Positions 25,201-40,200 of a DNA stretch of 64,000 bases are shown in pieces. The position numbers were made by a program, and so were the translations under genes. The notes under the pieces were generated by a model. The model searched no databases and was not told where the DNA came from. It worked only from the letters and a program-made list of their open reading frames with translations. Within the stretch, counting starts at the first letter, position 1; each line of letters starts with the position of its first letter. Source of the DNA: Siphonodentalium dalli (Eukaryota; Mollusca; Scaphopoda; Gadilida; Siphonodentaliidae); NCBI GenBank assembly GCA_032622095.1, contig CP136065.1, positions 207,680,151 through 207,744,150 on the forward strand, written 5' to 3'.

Positions 25201-28200
25201 GTCCCTCGTCAAAATACTTATGGTGACTGTAATCATTGATTCAATATTGAACAATTTAAAGATTTATTTAAATCCTTCATCATCTCAGTTCAATTATGCA
25301 CATGTAACTGAACATAGGTCTATCCCACAATGACATTTGTTTTGTGAAAAATCCAACTATTATATCATGATGACACAATGACATTTGTTTTGTGAAAAAT
25401 CCAACTATTATATCATGGGTGCAATATTAGACCCGTGTTCTGATCTACAGGAGCAAATAAATGCTCTCACCACAATTTCCTTGTGGGAAGGACTGAATAA
25501 CAGAATGCACTGGCTTACAAGGTCAAGGTAAATAATATTAGGCCAATACTTTCTCTTTTATATGCGAGGCTCCCTATGGGCGACTCGCATATATAAGAGA
25601 ATGCATTGGCACAGGGTTTTCGCAAAATTTCAGGAAGCTCCAGTCATGGAAGGGTTAAAGTGATTAGCGCTAAACATCGCTAATCACAGGTAAGTTAAAA
25701 TACTTTACCGGTAGTCTCAATGTGATTTTCAGAATATTTTTCAATGATTGGCATTTTCCAATGTTTACCATCAACTTTTGATTAGAGTTTGGTATCTTAT
25801 TGGACTAATTGGACTGTAACAGTAATATTTACATGCATTATTTGAGAGTTATTGACCCTTTCAATGCCAAGGCCGATTTTTGTATCAACCCATATACCCT
25901 GTGCCAATGCATTCTCTTATATATGCGAGTCGACCATAGGTCACCTCGCATATATAAGAGAATGGATTGGCCTAACAAATTTTCATCATTTTTTATAATT
26001 TTTTATAATTTTTTACAATTATAATAATTTTTTCTTATATTCTACTCTCTTTCAGTGCCAGTCTTATTTTGTAGGTTTAGTGCCAGGGAATCTTACATTT
26101 TTCATAGGCATCAAAATTATTACTATGAATACTTGGTGATAGTGTTGAGTTATAACATGCCCCTAAGGTTTTAACCAGTTTGTTTTTAAATTCGCTATAG
26201 CATGCTTAAGCATACCCAAAACAAATTCAACCCAAAATAAAAAAAAAAAAAAAAAAATTAGGGCCGATTATACAGACCGTAAATTAGGGCCGATGAGATC
26301 GGCCCCTGGCACTGAAAGGGTTAATAATGAAAATAAGAACAAAGTCAATCTATTTTTCAAGCATTTATTGATGATAGTTGTTTTACAAACCTTGATGTTA
26401 TTTCCCCATTTAAGTCCTGTTAAATAAACCAAAGCCACGATTGTCCCAAAGTCAGAATATGTGGCTTCAACTTACATGTCCGAGCAGCAGTTCCTTCTCG
26501 GCTTTTACAACACGATTCTGTTTGTCGAGCTTCTCAGGAATCTGGCACCAAACACACACATTCACATATTTATGCTTCAATGATACATCAAACTTGAAAG
26601 ACTCATTCCATATAGGATTCTGGAAGAAACATTTTATACTGACTGACTAAAGGTGATTATAGTAGATGATATTATGTACTAAGCTGATAATAAATGATGT
26701 ATTGCCTTCAGGACAAGACAGACGGATAGGGGAATGTCTTGAATATACTATATTCGCAATAAAAAGGCCAAAATTTAAATTTTGTTTGTTTGCCCACTCC
26801 CTACATACCCAAGAAAAACCATCCGTTCTGCCCTGCATTGCCCGGTACTGCTACTGGAAACATTTTATCTGCCTGATGGACAAGAGATGTAATTTTATTG
26901 TTCAGTCATAGATTATAACTTTTAAAAAACAAAATAAACTGATGTGATTTTTCTTAAAGTGATTAGTTTATATAAAGTACTGAAAAATATCAATATAATT
27001 GGGGTTTAACCCTTTACCCAACAGAAGGGCCCTGTGCCAATGCATTCTCTTATATATGCGAGTTTTTTTAGGCCAATGCATTCTCTTATATATGCGAGGC
27101 GACCTATGGTCGACTCGCATATATAAGAGAATGCATTGGCACAGGGCATAACTGTAACTATCACAATGTTGTCAAGGAGCCGGTTCCAATGATATCCATT
27201 GGGTAAAGGGTTAAGACAAAACATTTATCTTTATCTTTATTTTTATAGTAAGCAAGAATATATATTGGAATGCCGTTTTGATTTTTCATGCGATTGATGT
27301 GACGTCAGTTCATTCATGATTTTGAACCAGTCAGTGATGTCATGCGAAGCTTGTACCGCAACTGCAGTAATGATACAGATGTTTTTATCACAAATTCGTT
27401 ATCGCCAATTTTATCAGGGAATTTCTTAAGAAATGGTAGATAAGATGGGATATCGGTGCTGGCATACCACCATGGTGGCATATTCAAACTGACAAAGTAT
27501 GGTTGAGATATCTGCTCGGACGGAAAAAAAACCCAACATTTTCAGAAGATATGAGCAAAATGATTGCAAACTCAGTTGATAGCCATCATAGTAGTGAACA
27601 TCCATACTAAATTTCATTGATATCCCTCAAACGGTTGTTGAAATAGGGACAAAAAACCAAACCTTCCAAATAGACAAAGATGAATAACTCTAAAAGGGAA
27701 AACCGGAAAACATTTCCAGTTAAACAAAGATGAATTACTCTAGAATGGAAAATCCAGAAAAAAATGATTGAACATTCTGTTGAATTTCCTCAAAGCGGTC
27801 ATCATCCATACCAAATTTCATTCAGATCCGACAACCGGTGTTTGTGATATCTGCTCGGACAGACAAAAAAACAAACATTCCAGATAAACAAAGATGAATA
27901 TCTCCAGAACGGAACATCTGGAAAAAACTATTGAACACTCCGTTGAATGCCATCATACTAGTGAACATCCATACAATATTCCACGCAGATCTGGCAACCG
28001 GTGTTTGAGATATCTGCCCAGATGGACGGATGCATGCCCCCGATGGAAAAACGTCCGGACGGATGAGGTAATCCAGTATATTCTCTTCGAGAGTGGGGGT
28101 ATAAAAATATATTAGACAACCTACCTACTCAAACTATTTAAATTGGGTAGGGATTGGCAAACAAAGATTTTAATAATTGTGGCCTAACCTCTGGATTTTA

Positions 28201-31200
28201 ATAATTGTGGCCTAACCTCTGGATTTTAATAATTGTGGCCTAACCTCTGGATTTTAATAATTGTGGCCTAACCTCTGGACTTGAGAATATTTGACTTCAA
28301 CTTCATCCCATATCTTTTCATTCAACCTAGAGGGTGACTAGAGGGTGACTTGAGGGTGACTAGAGGGTGACTAGAGGGTGACTAGAGGGTGACTAGAGGG
28401 TGACTTGGGAGACATCTTCTCCCTAAAATGTGTCACTTCTCCATATTTTTGTCCATGGGAGAAGTGAATTCTCTCTCATATTCCAGATGGAGATATCACA
28501 ACAGCATATTAAAATATTTGATTAAACTCTAAGTGCCTAATAATTGTGTCAACACGATTATTAAATTTGGAGAAAATTCTGCAACGATCACTATTATTTG
28601 GCATTGAGACACCTGAGAGTATTGGTGTTCTTAAATGGGTTTTATAAATGTGACCCGCCATATCAAATCCAGTCGAAAGTCGGGATTTTTTTTACCCTGT
28701 GCCAATGCATTCTCTTATATATGCGAGTCGACCATAGGTCGCCTCGCATATATAAGAGAATGCATTGGCCTAACAATTTTTTACAATTTTAATAATTTTT
28801 TCTTGTATTCTTTAACAATTTTATAATTTCACCCATATAGAGCCCCAGACAAACATGAGCAGACGACACTCTTCTATATGCTTCTATATATGTGTGGGGC
28901 TCCCTGCAGGGTAATGGATGTTTTTTATTTTATGTCCTAAAAATTGTCAGAAACATTTATTTAAAAAAATTATAAAAAATTGTTAGGCCAATGCATTCTC
29001 TTATATATGCGAGGCGACCTATGGTCGACTCGCATATATAAGAGAATGCATTGGCACAGGGTAAAAAAATCCCGACTTCCGACTGGATTTGATATGGCGG
29101 GTCACAAATGGGCTCTTGTGTGCATAATACGTATTGGATCATAGAAGGGTGATGTTGGGGTGTATATGGAACTTGAGTCATTGTTACTTCCACCTGATAA
29201 CAGTCCACTTCTCCCTAATAACCAAACAGGGAGAAGTGATTTCTCCCAACTTGAATGAAATCTATTGGCTGGTCCGTTTTAGGTTGGAAATTTCCTTATC
29301 AGAAAACAGAATTTATTATACATTTCTTATTTATATACTAGATTGCGCTAATGTAAGAGTTGGAGAGTGGATGCAAAGTTATATATTCTCGACAAACTTA
29401 GACTAAATTGAGATCTGAACCAGGTAGGAAGACATAGCTTATAATAAGATCAGTTATATTAGTGAAAATAGCACAATGGAAATACGAACCAAGCAGGATA
29501 TGACTTCTGCTGTTTTCCTAATATCTGGCACATCAACATCAGGGTCAAGGTCATATCCATCTGTACTCAAAGAGGTAGCCGAATAATTCCTTGTTGGAGT
29601 TGACTGAATTTAAAAATAAAAAAAATCTCATTAGAAGATATAAAACATTATAGATAGCAAGAGCTTATGTCAGCTATGATGTCCGGAACTAATTTTGTAG
29701 CAGCTTGGTTATATAATGTGATGCTTTACCTGACAAGATACAGTAATGCTCTAAGTAATCGATTTCTTAACCACAGCAGAATTATGGGAGCTTTCCGATG
29801 AATGGCAACAAGCCATATTTCCGACTAAATCCTGAAAAGTTACCCATAATTCTGCTGTGGTTAAGAAGTCGATTACTTAGAGCATTACTGTAGTTCGATC
29901 ACCACTAGCCAAACACGGTTGTTAGATTACTTGGGTTAACCTTGACTATTAATAGCTCTGGTTTGACATTTCTGTAATTTTTCATTAACCCTTTCAGTGC
30001 CAAGTCCGATTTTTGTATCAATCCATATACCCTGTGCCAATGCATACTCTTATATATGCGAGTCGACCATAGGTCGCCTCGCATATATAAGAGAATGCAT
30101 TGGCCTAACAATTTTTCATCATTTGTTATTATTTTTTACAATTTTAATAATTTTTTCTTATATTCTTTAAAGGACTTATTCGCTCTAGAAACTACAAAAT
30201 GCAAACGGAAAGCCCTCCCTGTTGTGATTAAAATGATCCAAGTCCCATTCCGATCGCGTAATAAATAACCCGTAAAATAAATAAATAATACCACCACCGG
30301 TATTCGGAGATTTCCGTGACTAAACTACGAGTGACGTACTTGTGGGGAGCGAATTAAAAACACAGATTCGGAGCCGGAGTTTATTATGCAGACTACGAGG
30401 ACATAATCGTAAGTCAGCCGATACTAAAATGCGGAGTCGTATGTGCGCGTGTGGTGTATAGATTACGTTACGCTTTGGCCGTTTATCTGGAATAGAAGAC
30501 AATAACTCTGTGAATGAAAGTGGCAATGACACTGTAGCTCAACTTAGGTAGGGGAATAATTTAATGGTTTACACTAAATGGAGAAATAGGAAAGATGCTG
30601 ATTGAAATGTATTACCTGTGCCAAAGGATTTAGTCATGCAAATAGTAAAATCCAAGATGGCTGCTGGTGGCCATGTTGTTTGGCCGAATGACCCCAAAAG
30701 AACTCGTTCCCATCTACATGTCATTATTAACATCCATGACAAATTTTATGAAGATCCGACCAAAGCTACAACCTGTAGCCTACTCCAAAGGATTTAGTCA
30801 TGCAAAGAGTAAATCCAAGATGGTTGCTGGCGGCCATGTTTTTTGGCCGAACGACCCCAAAATGACTCGTTCCAATCTACATGTCAATATTAACATCCAT
30901 GACAAATTTCATGATGATCAGACTAACAGTACAACCTGTAGCCCTCGCCAATGGATTTAATTTTGAAGTCCAAGATGACCACCAGCGGCCATGTTTTTTG
31001 GCCGAATGACTCCAAAATCACTCGTTCCCATCTACATGTCAATGTCAACATTCATGATAAATTGCATAAAGATCAGACAAAAGGTACGACCTGTAGCCCG
31101 CGCCAAAGGATTTAGTCATGCAAAGAGTAAATCCAAGATGGCTGCTGGTGGCCATGATTTTTGGCTGAACGACCCCAAGATGTTTCGTTCCCATCTACAT

Positions 31201-34200
31201 GTCATTGTTAACATCCATGACAAATTTTATGAAGTTCCGATCAAAGCTACGACCTGTAGCCCACGGGGAAGGATTTAGTCATGCAAAGAGTAAAATCCAA
31301 GATGGCTGCTGGTGACCATGTTTTTTGGCCGAACGACCCCAAAATCACTCGTTCTCATCTACATGTCAATATTAACATCCATGACAAATTTCATGATGAT
31401 CAGACTAACAGTACGACCTGTAGCCTGTGCTAATAGATTGAATTTTAATATCAAAGATGGCCGCTGGCAACAATGTTTTTCGGCCGAATGACCCCAAAAT
31501 GATTCGTTCCCATCTACATGCCATTGTTAACATCCATGACAAATTTATGATGATCAGACTAAAGGTACGAACTTTAGCCCGTGCTAAAGGATTTAGTCAT
31601 ACAAAGAGTAAAATCTAAGATGGCTGCTGGCGGCCTTTTTTTTTGGCCGAATGACCCCAAAATGACCCGTTCCCATCTATATGTCATTATTAACTTTCAT
31701 GACAAATTTTATGATGATCAGACTAAAGGTACGACCTGAAGCCCGTGCTAAAGGATTTAGTCATACAAAGAGTAAAATCCAAGATGGCTGCTGGCGGCCA
31801 TGTTTTTCGGCTGAATAACCCCAAAATGACTCGTTCCCATCTACATGTCATTGTTAACATTCATGACAAATTTTATGATGATAAGACTAAAGGTATGACC
31901 TGAAGCCCGTGCTAAAGGATTTAGTCATACATAGAGTAAAATCCAAGATGGCTGCTGGCGGCCATGTTTTTTGTCCGAATGACTCCAAAATTACTCGTTC
32001 CCATCTACATGTCAATATTAACATCAATGACAAATTTCATGATGATAAGACGAACAGTACGACGTGTGGCCCGTGCTAATGAATTAAATTTTGAAATCAA
32101 AGATGGCTGCTGGCGGCCATGTTTTTCGGCCGAATGACCCCAAAATGACTCGTTCCCATCTACATGCCATTGTTAACATCCATGACAAATTTTATGATGA
32201 TAAGACTAAAGGTACGAACTGTAGCCCGTGCTAAACGATTTAGTCATACAAAGAGTAAAATCCAAGATGGCTGCTGGCGGCCATGTTTTTAGGCCGAATG
32301 ACCCCAAAATGACTCGTTCCCATCTACATGTTATTATTATCATTCATGACAAATTTTATAATGATCAGACTAAAGGTACGAACTGAAGCCCGTGCTAAAG
32401 GATTTAGTCATACAAAGAGTAAAATTCAAGATGGCTGCTGGCGGCCATGTTTTTTGGCCGAATGACCCCAAAATGACTCGTTCCCATCTACAAGTCATTG
32501 TTAACATTCATGACAGATTTTATGATGATCAAACTAAAGGTACGACCTGTAGCCCGTGCTAAAGAATTTAGTCATACAAAGAGTCAAATCCAAGATGGCT
32601 GCTGGCGGCCATGTTTTTTGCCCGAATGACCCCAAAATGACTCGTTCCCATCTACATGTCAATATTAACATCCGTGACAAATTTCATGATGATAAGACGA
32701 ACAGTACGACCTGTGGCCCGTGCTAATGAATTAAATTTTGAAATCAAAGATGGCTGCTGGCGGCCATGTTTTTTGTCGGAATGACCCCAAAATGACTCGT
32801 TCCCATCTACATGCCATTGTTAACATCCAAGACAAATTTTATAATTATCAGACCAAAGGTACGAACTGTAGCCCGTGCTAAAGGTTTTAGTCATACAAAG
32901 AGTAAAATCTAAGATGGCTGCTGGCGGCCATGTTTTTAGGCCGAATGACCCCAAAATAACTCGTTCTCATCTACATGTCATTATTAACATTCATGATAAA
33001 TTTTATGATGATCAGACTAAAGGTACGACCTGAAGCCCGTGCTAAAGGATTTAGTCATACAAAGAGTAAAATCCACGATGGCTGCTGGCGGCCATGTTTT
33101 TCAGCCGAATGACCCCAAAATGACTCGTTCCCATCTACATGTCATTGTTAACATTCATGACAAATTTCATGACAATAAGACGAACAGTACGGCCTGTAGC
33201 CCGTGCTAATGGATTGAATTTTGAAATCCAAGATGGCCGATGGCAGCCATTTTTTTTTTCCAAATGACCCCAAAATGTCTCGTTCCCATCTACATGTCAA
33301 TGTCAACATCCATGACAAATTTCATAATAATCGGACCAAAGGTACGAACTGTAGCCCGTGCTAAAGGAAATTGTTGACGCATCACGCACACACACACGCA
33401 TACATGCACACACGGACGACGGATACCAAGCCATGGCAATAGCTCAAACTTTACAAAGTAAAGTTGAGCTAATAAAGTAATTAATAGCCCCTAGAATGGT
33501 TGTTGTTTTTGTAGCCATTAATAATTAACATGCCGGCACGTGTCTGTTTTGGTAAATAGATGGCAGTAATTAGTGCTTTGATTGTCTCGCGTATTCATTC
33601 AGTGATTTGTAATCACTCAGTGACTATTCATCAGTGTCAGTCGCGAACTTGTTTGCACTCTAAAATGCCACAAAGTGAATAGAAAGAATTCGAACATTAT
33701 CACTCTGGTCATACATATATAAGAAGCGCCCAAATTGATATAAACACTGGGCTGAATAATGTTAACTCTATTTATGCGCCTTTGTTTTGTGTTTGTTTGT
33801 TGTTTTACTTTCGATATAAATATCACGAGTATCTGTCATCTCCACATATTCCAAGATGGCTAGTAGATGTAGTGTGTTCAGTTGTGAGCGGGCTAGCGAT
33901 CCATTATTTAGTACCTCCAAAAAGACAACACAGTGCGTAATTTAGAACGCTCTTTATTGTCTACCGCTTTTGAGAGACGGAAGCATGGACGCTCTTTATA
34001 TTTAATTGTCACAATACAAAATCACCCATGACATATCGAAATAGAGCACGTTCATAATTGAGAACGCTCTTTATTGTCTACACCGCGACGAAAACATGGA
34101 CGCTCTTTATTAGAGGCAATCATTGGAGTTTTTCTATGCTAACAATTCAAAAAAATCCTCTCTAGAAAGTCAATATGTGACATAAAAACGTAAAATAAAA

Positions 34201-37200
34201 CAAACAACAAACTGAAAAACAATGCCAGGCTAGCCTTCAATTAAAAAAATGTTGTTATGTCAAACTGCAGCCTAACTAATAATTATTGTAGTTTCAACAG
34301 TTTGTTGTGTATTCGAGTGAATTATTTTGTTTACTCACTTATCGATCTTGACTGGAAGGATTTTAGCAAGCTGTTCACAGTCGTACACTTCTCCACACAA
34401 AATGTTTCGTGTGAAGAAACAGACAGGAACATTATTATGACGAATTTAAGCCATCATGATACATGTACTAGTACAATAACTACCACCTTTTTAATCACAC
34501 CCATTTGTATTTAATTGTACGCATATAGCGCACAACTGGATGACACTAATGTGTAAACTAGCTTCCGAAAATGGAACCATACAACGAAGAATGAAGTACC
34601 GGTATATGGCCTAACTTGTATTCTTTCAGAAACAGTTAAATTAGTTTCGCACGAAATTCCGCTCGCTCATTGCATTTCTGCATAAATTAATCTCACTTCA
34701 AATAACTTTTATCGCATCAAAGTGCATTTTAGCCATCATTATTCGTTATATAATCCACATTCTAGCAAAGCCAGTTCATAATTCAGCACATTCAAACAGT
34801 TTTATTCCGTGATCGCTATTTATTGTAAAGGCTTAGGTAATTATCCAGCGTAATTTATCAACTAGTTACGCGATTGGCTGAATTATTTCAAGCTCCACCC
34901 ACCGCTGTCATCGGTAAGCGTCGATGCAGATGATCGGTCATGTGACCGCGTTGTGGTCATGTGATCGCACTCACTTGACTGACTTCGGATATTTCCGCGA
35001 TTTTTTTAATATCATAATAATATAAATACTATCTGCTCGATTTTGAATTTTCTTGGCGAAATGGGTCTGTTAGACATATATTATTAGTATTATGACGATA
35101 AAAACAATATTTTTTTGAGAGACTAATTCCTTTAACAGACTTATTTAAGTTATTTTGTAGGTTTAGTGCCAGGGAATCTTACGTTTTTCATGGGCATCGA
35201 AATTATTACTATGAATACTTGGTGATAGTTTTGAGTTATAACATGCCCCTAAGGTTTTATCCTGTTTTTAAATTTGCTATAGCATGCTTAAGCATACCCA
35301 AAAAAAATTCAACCCAAAAAAATCTATAAAAAAAAAAAAAAAAATTGTTTTTTAAATATTTTTTTAGGGTCGATTTTACAGACCGTAAATTAGGGCTGAT
35401 GAGATCGGCCCCTTGCACTGAAAGGGTTAACTAAATTAGGGTCCGTCACAAGGAGAGGTACACAATCAAACATGGTGAGATTTTCTGGAGGTTTCAAACT
35501 ATCAATGATCATTATAAGTCAGTTACTTCAAGAGCAGCAATTATCAGTCAGAAACTGCACCTTTAATAAAATCTCCTTAACCCTTTCATGACGGGAGCAG
35601 TGCCGGTGTAGTATTAAAGATCCTGTGCCAGTATATATATAAGAGGATACACTGGCTTACAAGGCCAAGGTAAATATTGTTAGGCTAATGCATTATCTTA
35701 TATATGTGAGGCTCCCTAAAGGGAGACTCGCATATATAAGAGAATGCAATGGCACAGGGTTTTTTCGCAAAATTTCAGAAAGCTCCAGTCATGGAAGGGT
35801 TACACATGATATTCGGCAAATAGAAGTACTCACCTTATTAGAGGTATTTGATTCGCTCAGTGACCTTGACCTTATACTATCAGTATCTGATGAAGCCTTC
35901 CTAAGGGGAGATGACTTCGGAGAGTCTTCTCCCTTGAAGGGTGGGGAGTAATGTTTCTTGGATAATTCTGGGCTGTTGCTAGCACTGCTGCTGGTGCTGA
36001 TGTTATCGGTTTGGCCAGATGATTTCGACCTGTGACGGTGGAATAGTTTCCCATGAGATGCCAGGAAGGACACCCTTTTTGGCGATGATTTGTCAGGTTG
36101 CAGATCAAACGGTTTTATACTGACATGGACAAAATCATTGCCGTCATCGTCGACATCATCAGTATCAGCACCATCATCAGAATCCTGAATATAAAGATAT
36201 CAAGTGAAGGAGTTAGAGAAGATAACATGTTGCAACATGGAGCTGGTGTACCTCCACATGAAAAACTGAAACATAGGCAGGACGGAATCTCAACAAGAAA
36301 TAAAACATAGGAGAATAACTCTAACAAGAGAATCACTGGGGCATGACAAAATACACCCATGGTAATTTCAACAGAGGGCCATAACTCTGGTAAAAATTGT
36401 GGACGGAACCAAAATTTGAATTAACCTATATTTAAGGCTAGTTATACTCACATACAAAATTTAATTTCATTCAAACTTAATAAAGTTATCATCCAGAAAT
36501 GAAAATTGAGTGCAAATTCCAACAAAAAGGGCCAGGACGTAACTCTAGCGAATTTGACAGGCAGAACCCAAATTGAACTTGACCTGTATTTTGTGCTAGT
36601 AAACTCATATTTTCAAATTTCATTCCATTCAGTTCAGAATTACTATAACAAAGGGCCATAACTCTGAAAACGAAACCAAAATTGAGTGCAAATTCCAACA
36701 AAAAGGGTGGAACCCAAATTCGAACTTGACCTGTATTTTGTGCTAGTAAACCACATACCAAATTTAATTCCATTCAGTTGAGACTATCTAACGATATCAT
36801 CTGGAAACACAATCGAACCGATGGACGGATAGACACCCGACAGATGGATGGAACAATAACATAATGCATCCTGTGTTTTTAAATGTGAACAGTGTTATTG
36901 GGCCATTTTTAAAAGTACTCCTAATGGCAAAATTTTTTATTTCTTCAAAACATGGGATTCTAAAAATATTCTGACAAGGCCTGAGGAAACTATTAATGGG
37001 AAAACAAGCTTTAAAATTGTCTGTATCTGAAGAGATAATGGTGTTAATATATGTAATGTCATTTTGGAGAACAATGACATAATACAATGTACTTCTTAGT
37101 GAAACACAATGACATCAACAGTGCGGTGTACTATTTCATATGCGAAACGATATATATATCTGCCAAAGTACATTTTATTTGATATTCTGTTGAATAAATT

Positions 37201-40200
37201 GTAAGGGGGGGGGGGGGGGGGGGGGAAGATAAACTGGGTGATTTTCAATAAAAAAAAAATCTGAACAATAATGTTTCTGCCGAAGAAAAGACATGCTTCC
37301 TTGCCACCAATGATAGTTTTTCTATTCACATAGTCATAGTGAATGATAAAATGAGACTATCACTGCCTTGTAGATTGGTATTTAAGATCTCGCTAACTTC
37401 TCTGTGCCATCTATTGACTCGTCCTGTGGACTCATCGATAGACTGCCCAGAGAAAGTAGCTCATATTAAATACGGATATCAGAAAACCACAAGGTGGTGA
37501 TAACTTATATGTATTAACCTGGTTAGGCCTAATACAGCTGCAATAAAACATAACTTATTTGGTTTCTAGACGTGAATAATGATATATATGTTCCATGACT
37601 GAGAAAATACACAACTTCGAAAGCAAACTAACATTATAAAAGTTAGCCAACAAACCTTGTAGGAAGATTCAAATCTCTCTGTAGTTCTGTGCTCGGGACA
37701 TTTTAACACCTTGTATTTTGGCCTCTCTAATCGCATTGATATCCTGATATAAGACACAATGGTGTTAGTAAAATACTCATATACAAATCTCAGTCTGGAG
37801 AAAACGGGTACTTTCTTGAACAAAGGAATTAACCATTTCTTTACTAAATACACATTGACGAGTAGTTACATTAGGAAATATTCAGAAAATACGTTCAAAA
37901 AGCATTCGTTGAACTTATTACATGAACATTTCCCAACAATGAATAGGAATCCTGCTGCACTTGTAATATCTGCTATTTGCTTATATTTCCTAAATATCCC
38001 TCCAGATAATATACCATTCCAATGTGTACTTTTATAACTGAATGGAGATCTTTTGTAAAGAAAGGGATACCATCGAAACAAAAATTGGCTAAGAATATGA
38101 ATTGAAGATATAGATAGCAACTGACAAATGAATTTGTTTTGTAGTCACTATTTTGGAAAAGATTAATCTCAAAATTATTGGTAAAACTAAAAAATTTCTT
38201 AATAATTTTGCTCGTCACATCAAGGTGAGCATATATACATGAGCATGTGAGAAAGGACCACTTCACACTGTTGATAACACACCAATAAATTTCAGTTGTT
38301 AATGAAAGAATTTATTTATGAGGTCAGGTCAATAGTAAACACACAAAGGTACCAAATTCACTCTTTATTTATTTATGAGGTCAGTCCAATAGTAATCACA
38401 CAAAGGAACCAAATTCACTCTTTATTTATTTATGAGGTCAGGCCAATAGTAATCACACAAAGGAAATCACACAAAAATGTAGAAGTGATTGGCAAGGAAT
38501 CAGATACATGGAAGAAAACACAGCAAGCTTAACAAAGGTAACACCTACTTCTCTCCGCACTTTTTATGAGTCTGGCCGCTTGCTTGGATGATGTAACCTT
38601 GATTCCTGTCACGGATATGAGAACATCGTTCTGAAATAAAACAGCAGTAAAGAAATAAAAAACAGCTAATAATATTAAAAAGATAATAATGATAAAAGTT
38701 CATTCATTTATCACATGCGCTAGAAAACTAATAATTTCAATTTGTGGATCAATAACATAGATGTAAAAAAAATTATTAGCATCCAATTAATTTGCATGGG
38801 ATTGAGGCACAATATTAAAAACTTATATTGGCCTCGCTCCCAGCAATAACATTAACACTTTCATGACGAGAGCTGTGCTTGTTTATAGATCCTGTGCCAG
38901 TGCACTCTCTTATATATCATATCATAAGAGAATGCATTGGCACAGGGTTTTTCGCAAAATTTCAGGAAGCTCCAGTCATGGAAGGGTTAAATAACACATA
39001 TCTACACAAGTATATGATAGCATAATGCACGATTCACATGTATACAAAGTAGTACTATAGTATGTTATTACGGTATAGTAGATGTGTATAGGATGTTATG
39101 CAATGTTGGGTCTAGGGTTGGGCGGTATTGACGTTTTTAAAAACCGCGATTTTTCCAAAATAACACCGCGATTTACGGTTTTATTGAATATTATTTTACT
39201 ATTGAAAAATACCACGTAAAATCAAATTTCAAACGCGAGATATAACACTCAGGGTTTTCGTTATGAGGGATGTAAAATTGTACACACTATCACCAGGCAG
39301 TAAATGATAAACTATTCTCAGAATGGCATGTGCCCATTCTATAAAGTTCCTGCCTTCTGGAATACGCAACAACATTGATTGAATTACGGGCTCAAGTTAT
39401 CCTGATTACTCCATTGTTTACAAATCGGCACGCGATGCACATTCCCGTTACGTCATAGCTAAGCACGTGCTCATAGGTTGATAGAGGACCTAGTAGAATT
39501 GGGCTAAGATGGTAGATTCTGGGTTGTCTGCAGTTTATCATACACTATGAATTACAGAACATGTTTAATTAACTTTTGAACACGGGAAAGATAATCATAA
39601 TTTATCATTGAACAATATTGCAGTTCGTGTGTTTATTTGTCAAATTCTTGGCAAGAAAACACTAACGTGTCAACTCTAGGATTGAGAGTTGAGACATGTT
39701 CCTTTCCTGCGTCAAGTTTTAAGATATAATTGACGACAAATACCGCCGAGTCATGAGTTAGAAAGTTTGGACAAAGTATCGCTCGTGACTTTACACCTCT
39801 ACCAGGTTGGATTCGGAAGAAGATACTCCATCGCTCTACTTTAGCCCAAAATACAACCGTTGCGTCATTGGTTACAATAAAAGACAATGGAGACTTAAAT
39901 TGGGAGCGACCGATAAAGGCTGCTTTCAATCAGCTGTCCGCTAAAGTATTCAACTCAGTATTGGATTGTAATTTGAAACTGTCTTTTGAGGTGATAAAAT
40001 TGCAGTTGCGATATATTGAATTTTTATTTTACACACGGTTTCAATACGGTTTTTCTTTTCCAAACCGACTATAGCCAATATATTGAAATATCGCCCAGCC
40101 CTAGTTGGGTCCATCACTTTGTGTCTGGGAGGGCTTTATCTGCTGTTGTTTGTGTTATTTTTAAGATACAGTACAGCAGCTCAGGAACAGGGGCCAAAGT

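Larger units (their letters stand above)
29995..35430. mobile_element. TTAA-flanked MITE, subfamily 1, split by a 5-kb insertion
   Basis: Left part 29995-30170 has TTAACCCTTTCAGTGCCAAG and the hairpin. Right part 35132-35430 resumes with AACAGACTTATTT-AGTTATTTTGTAGG and ends TTGCACTGAAAGGGTTAA. Other copies show these parts contiguous, so the insert can be delimited. Confidence 0.85.

Noticed and set aside
30667-31278. Two ~95-codon plus frames as a repeated protein
   Set aside because: They are readings of the 161-bp tandem unit; other units carry stops and frameshifts.
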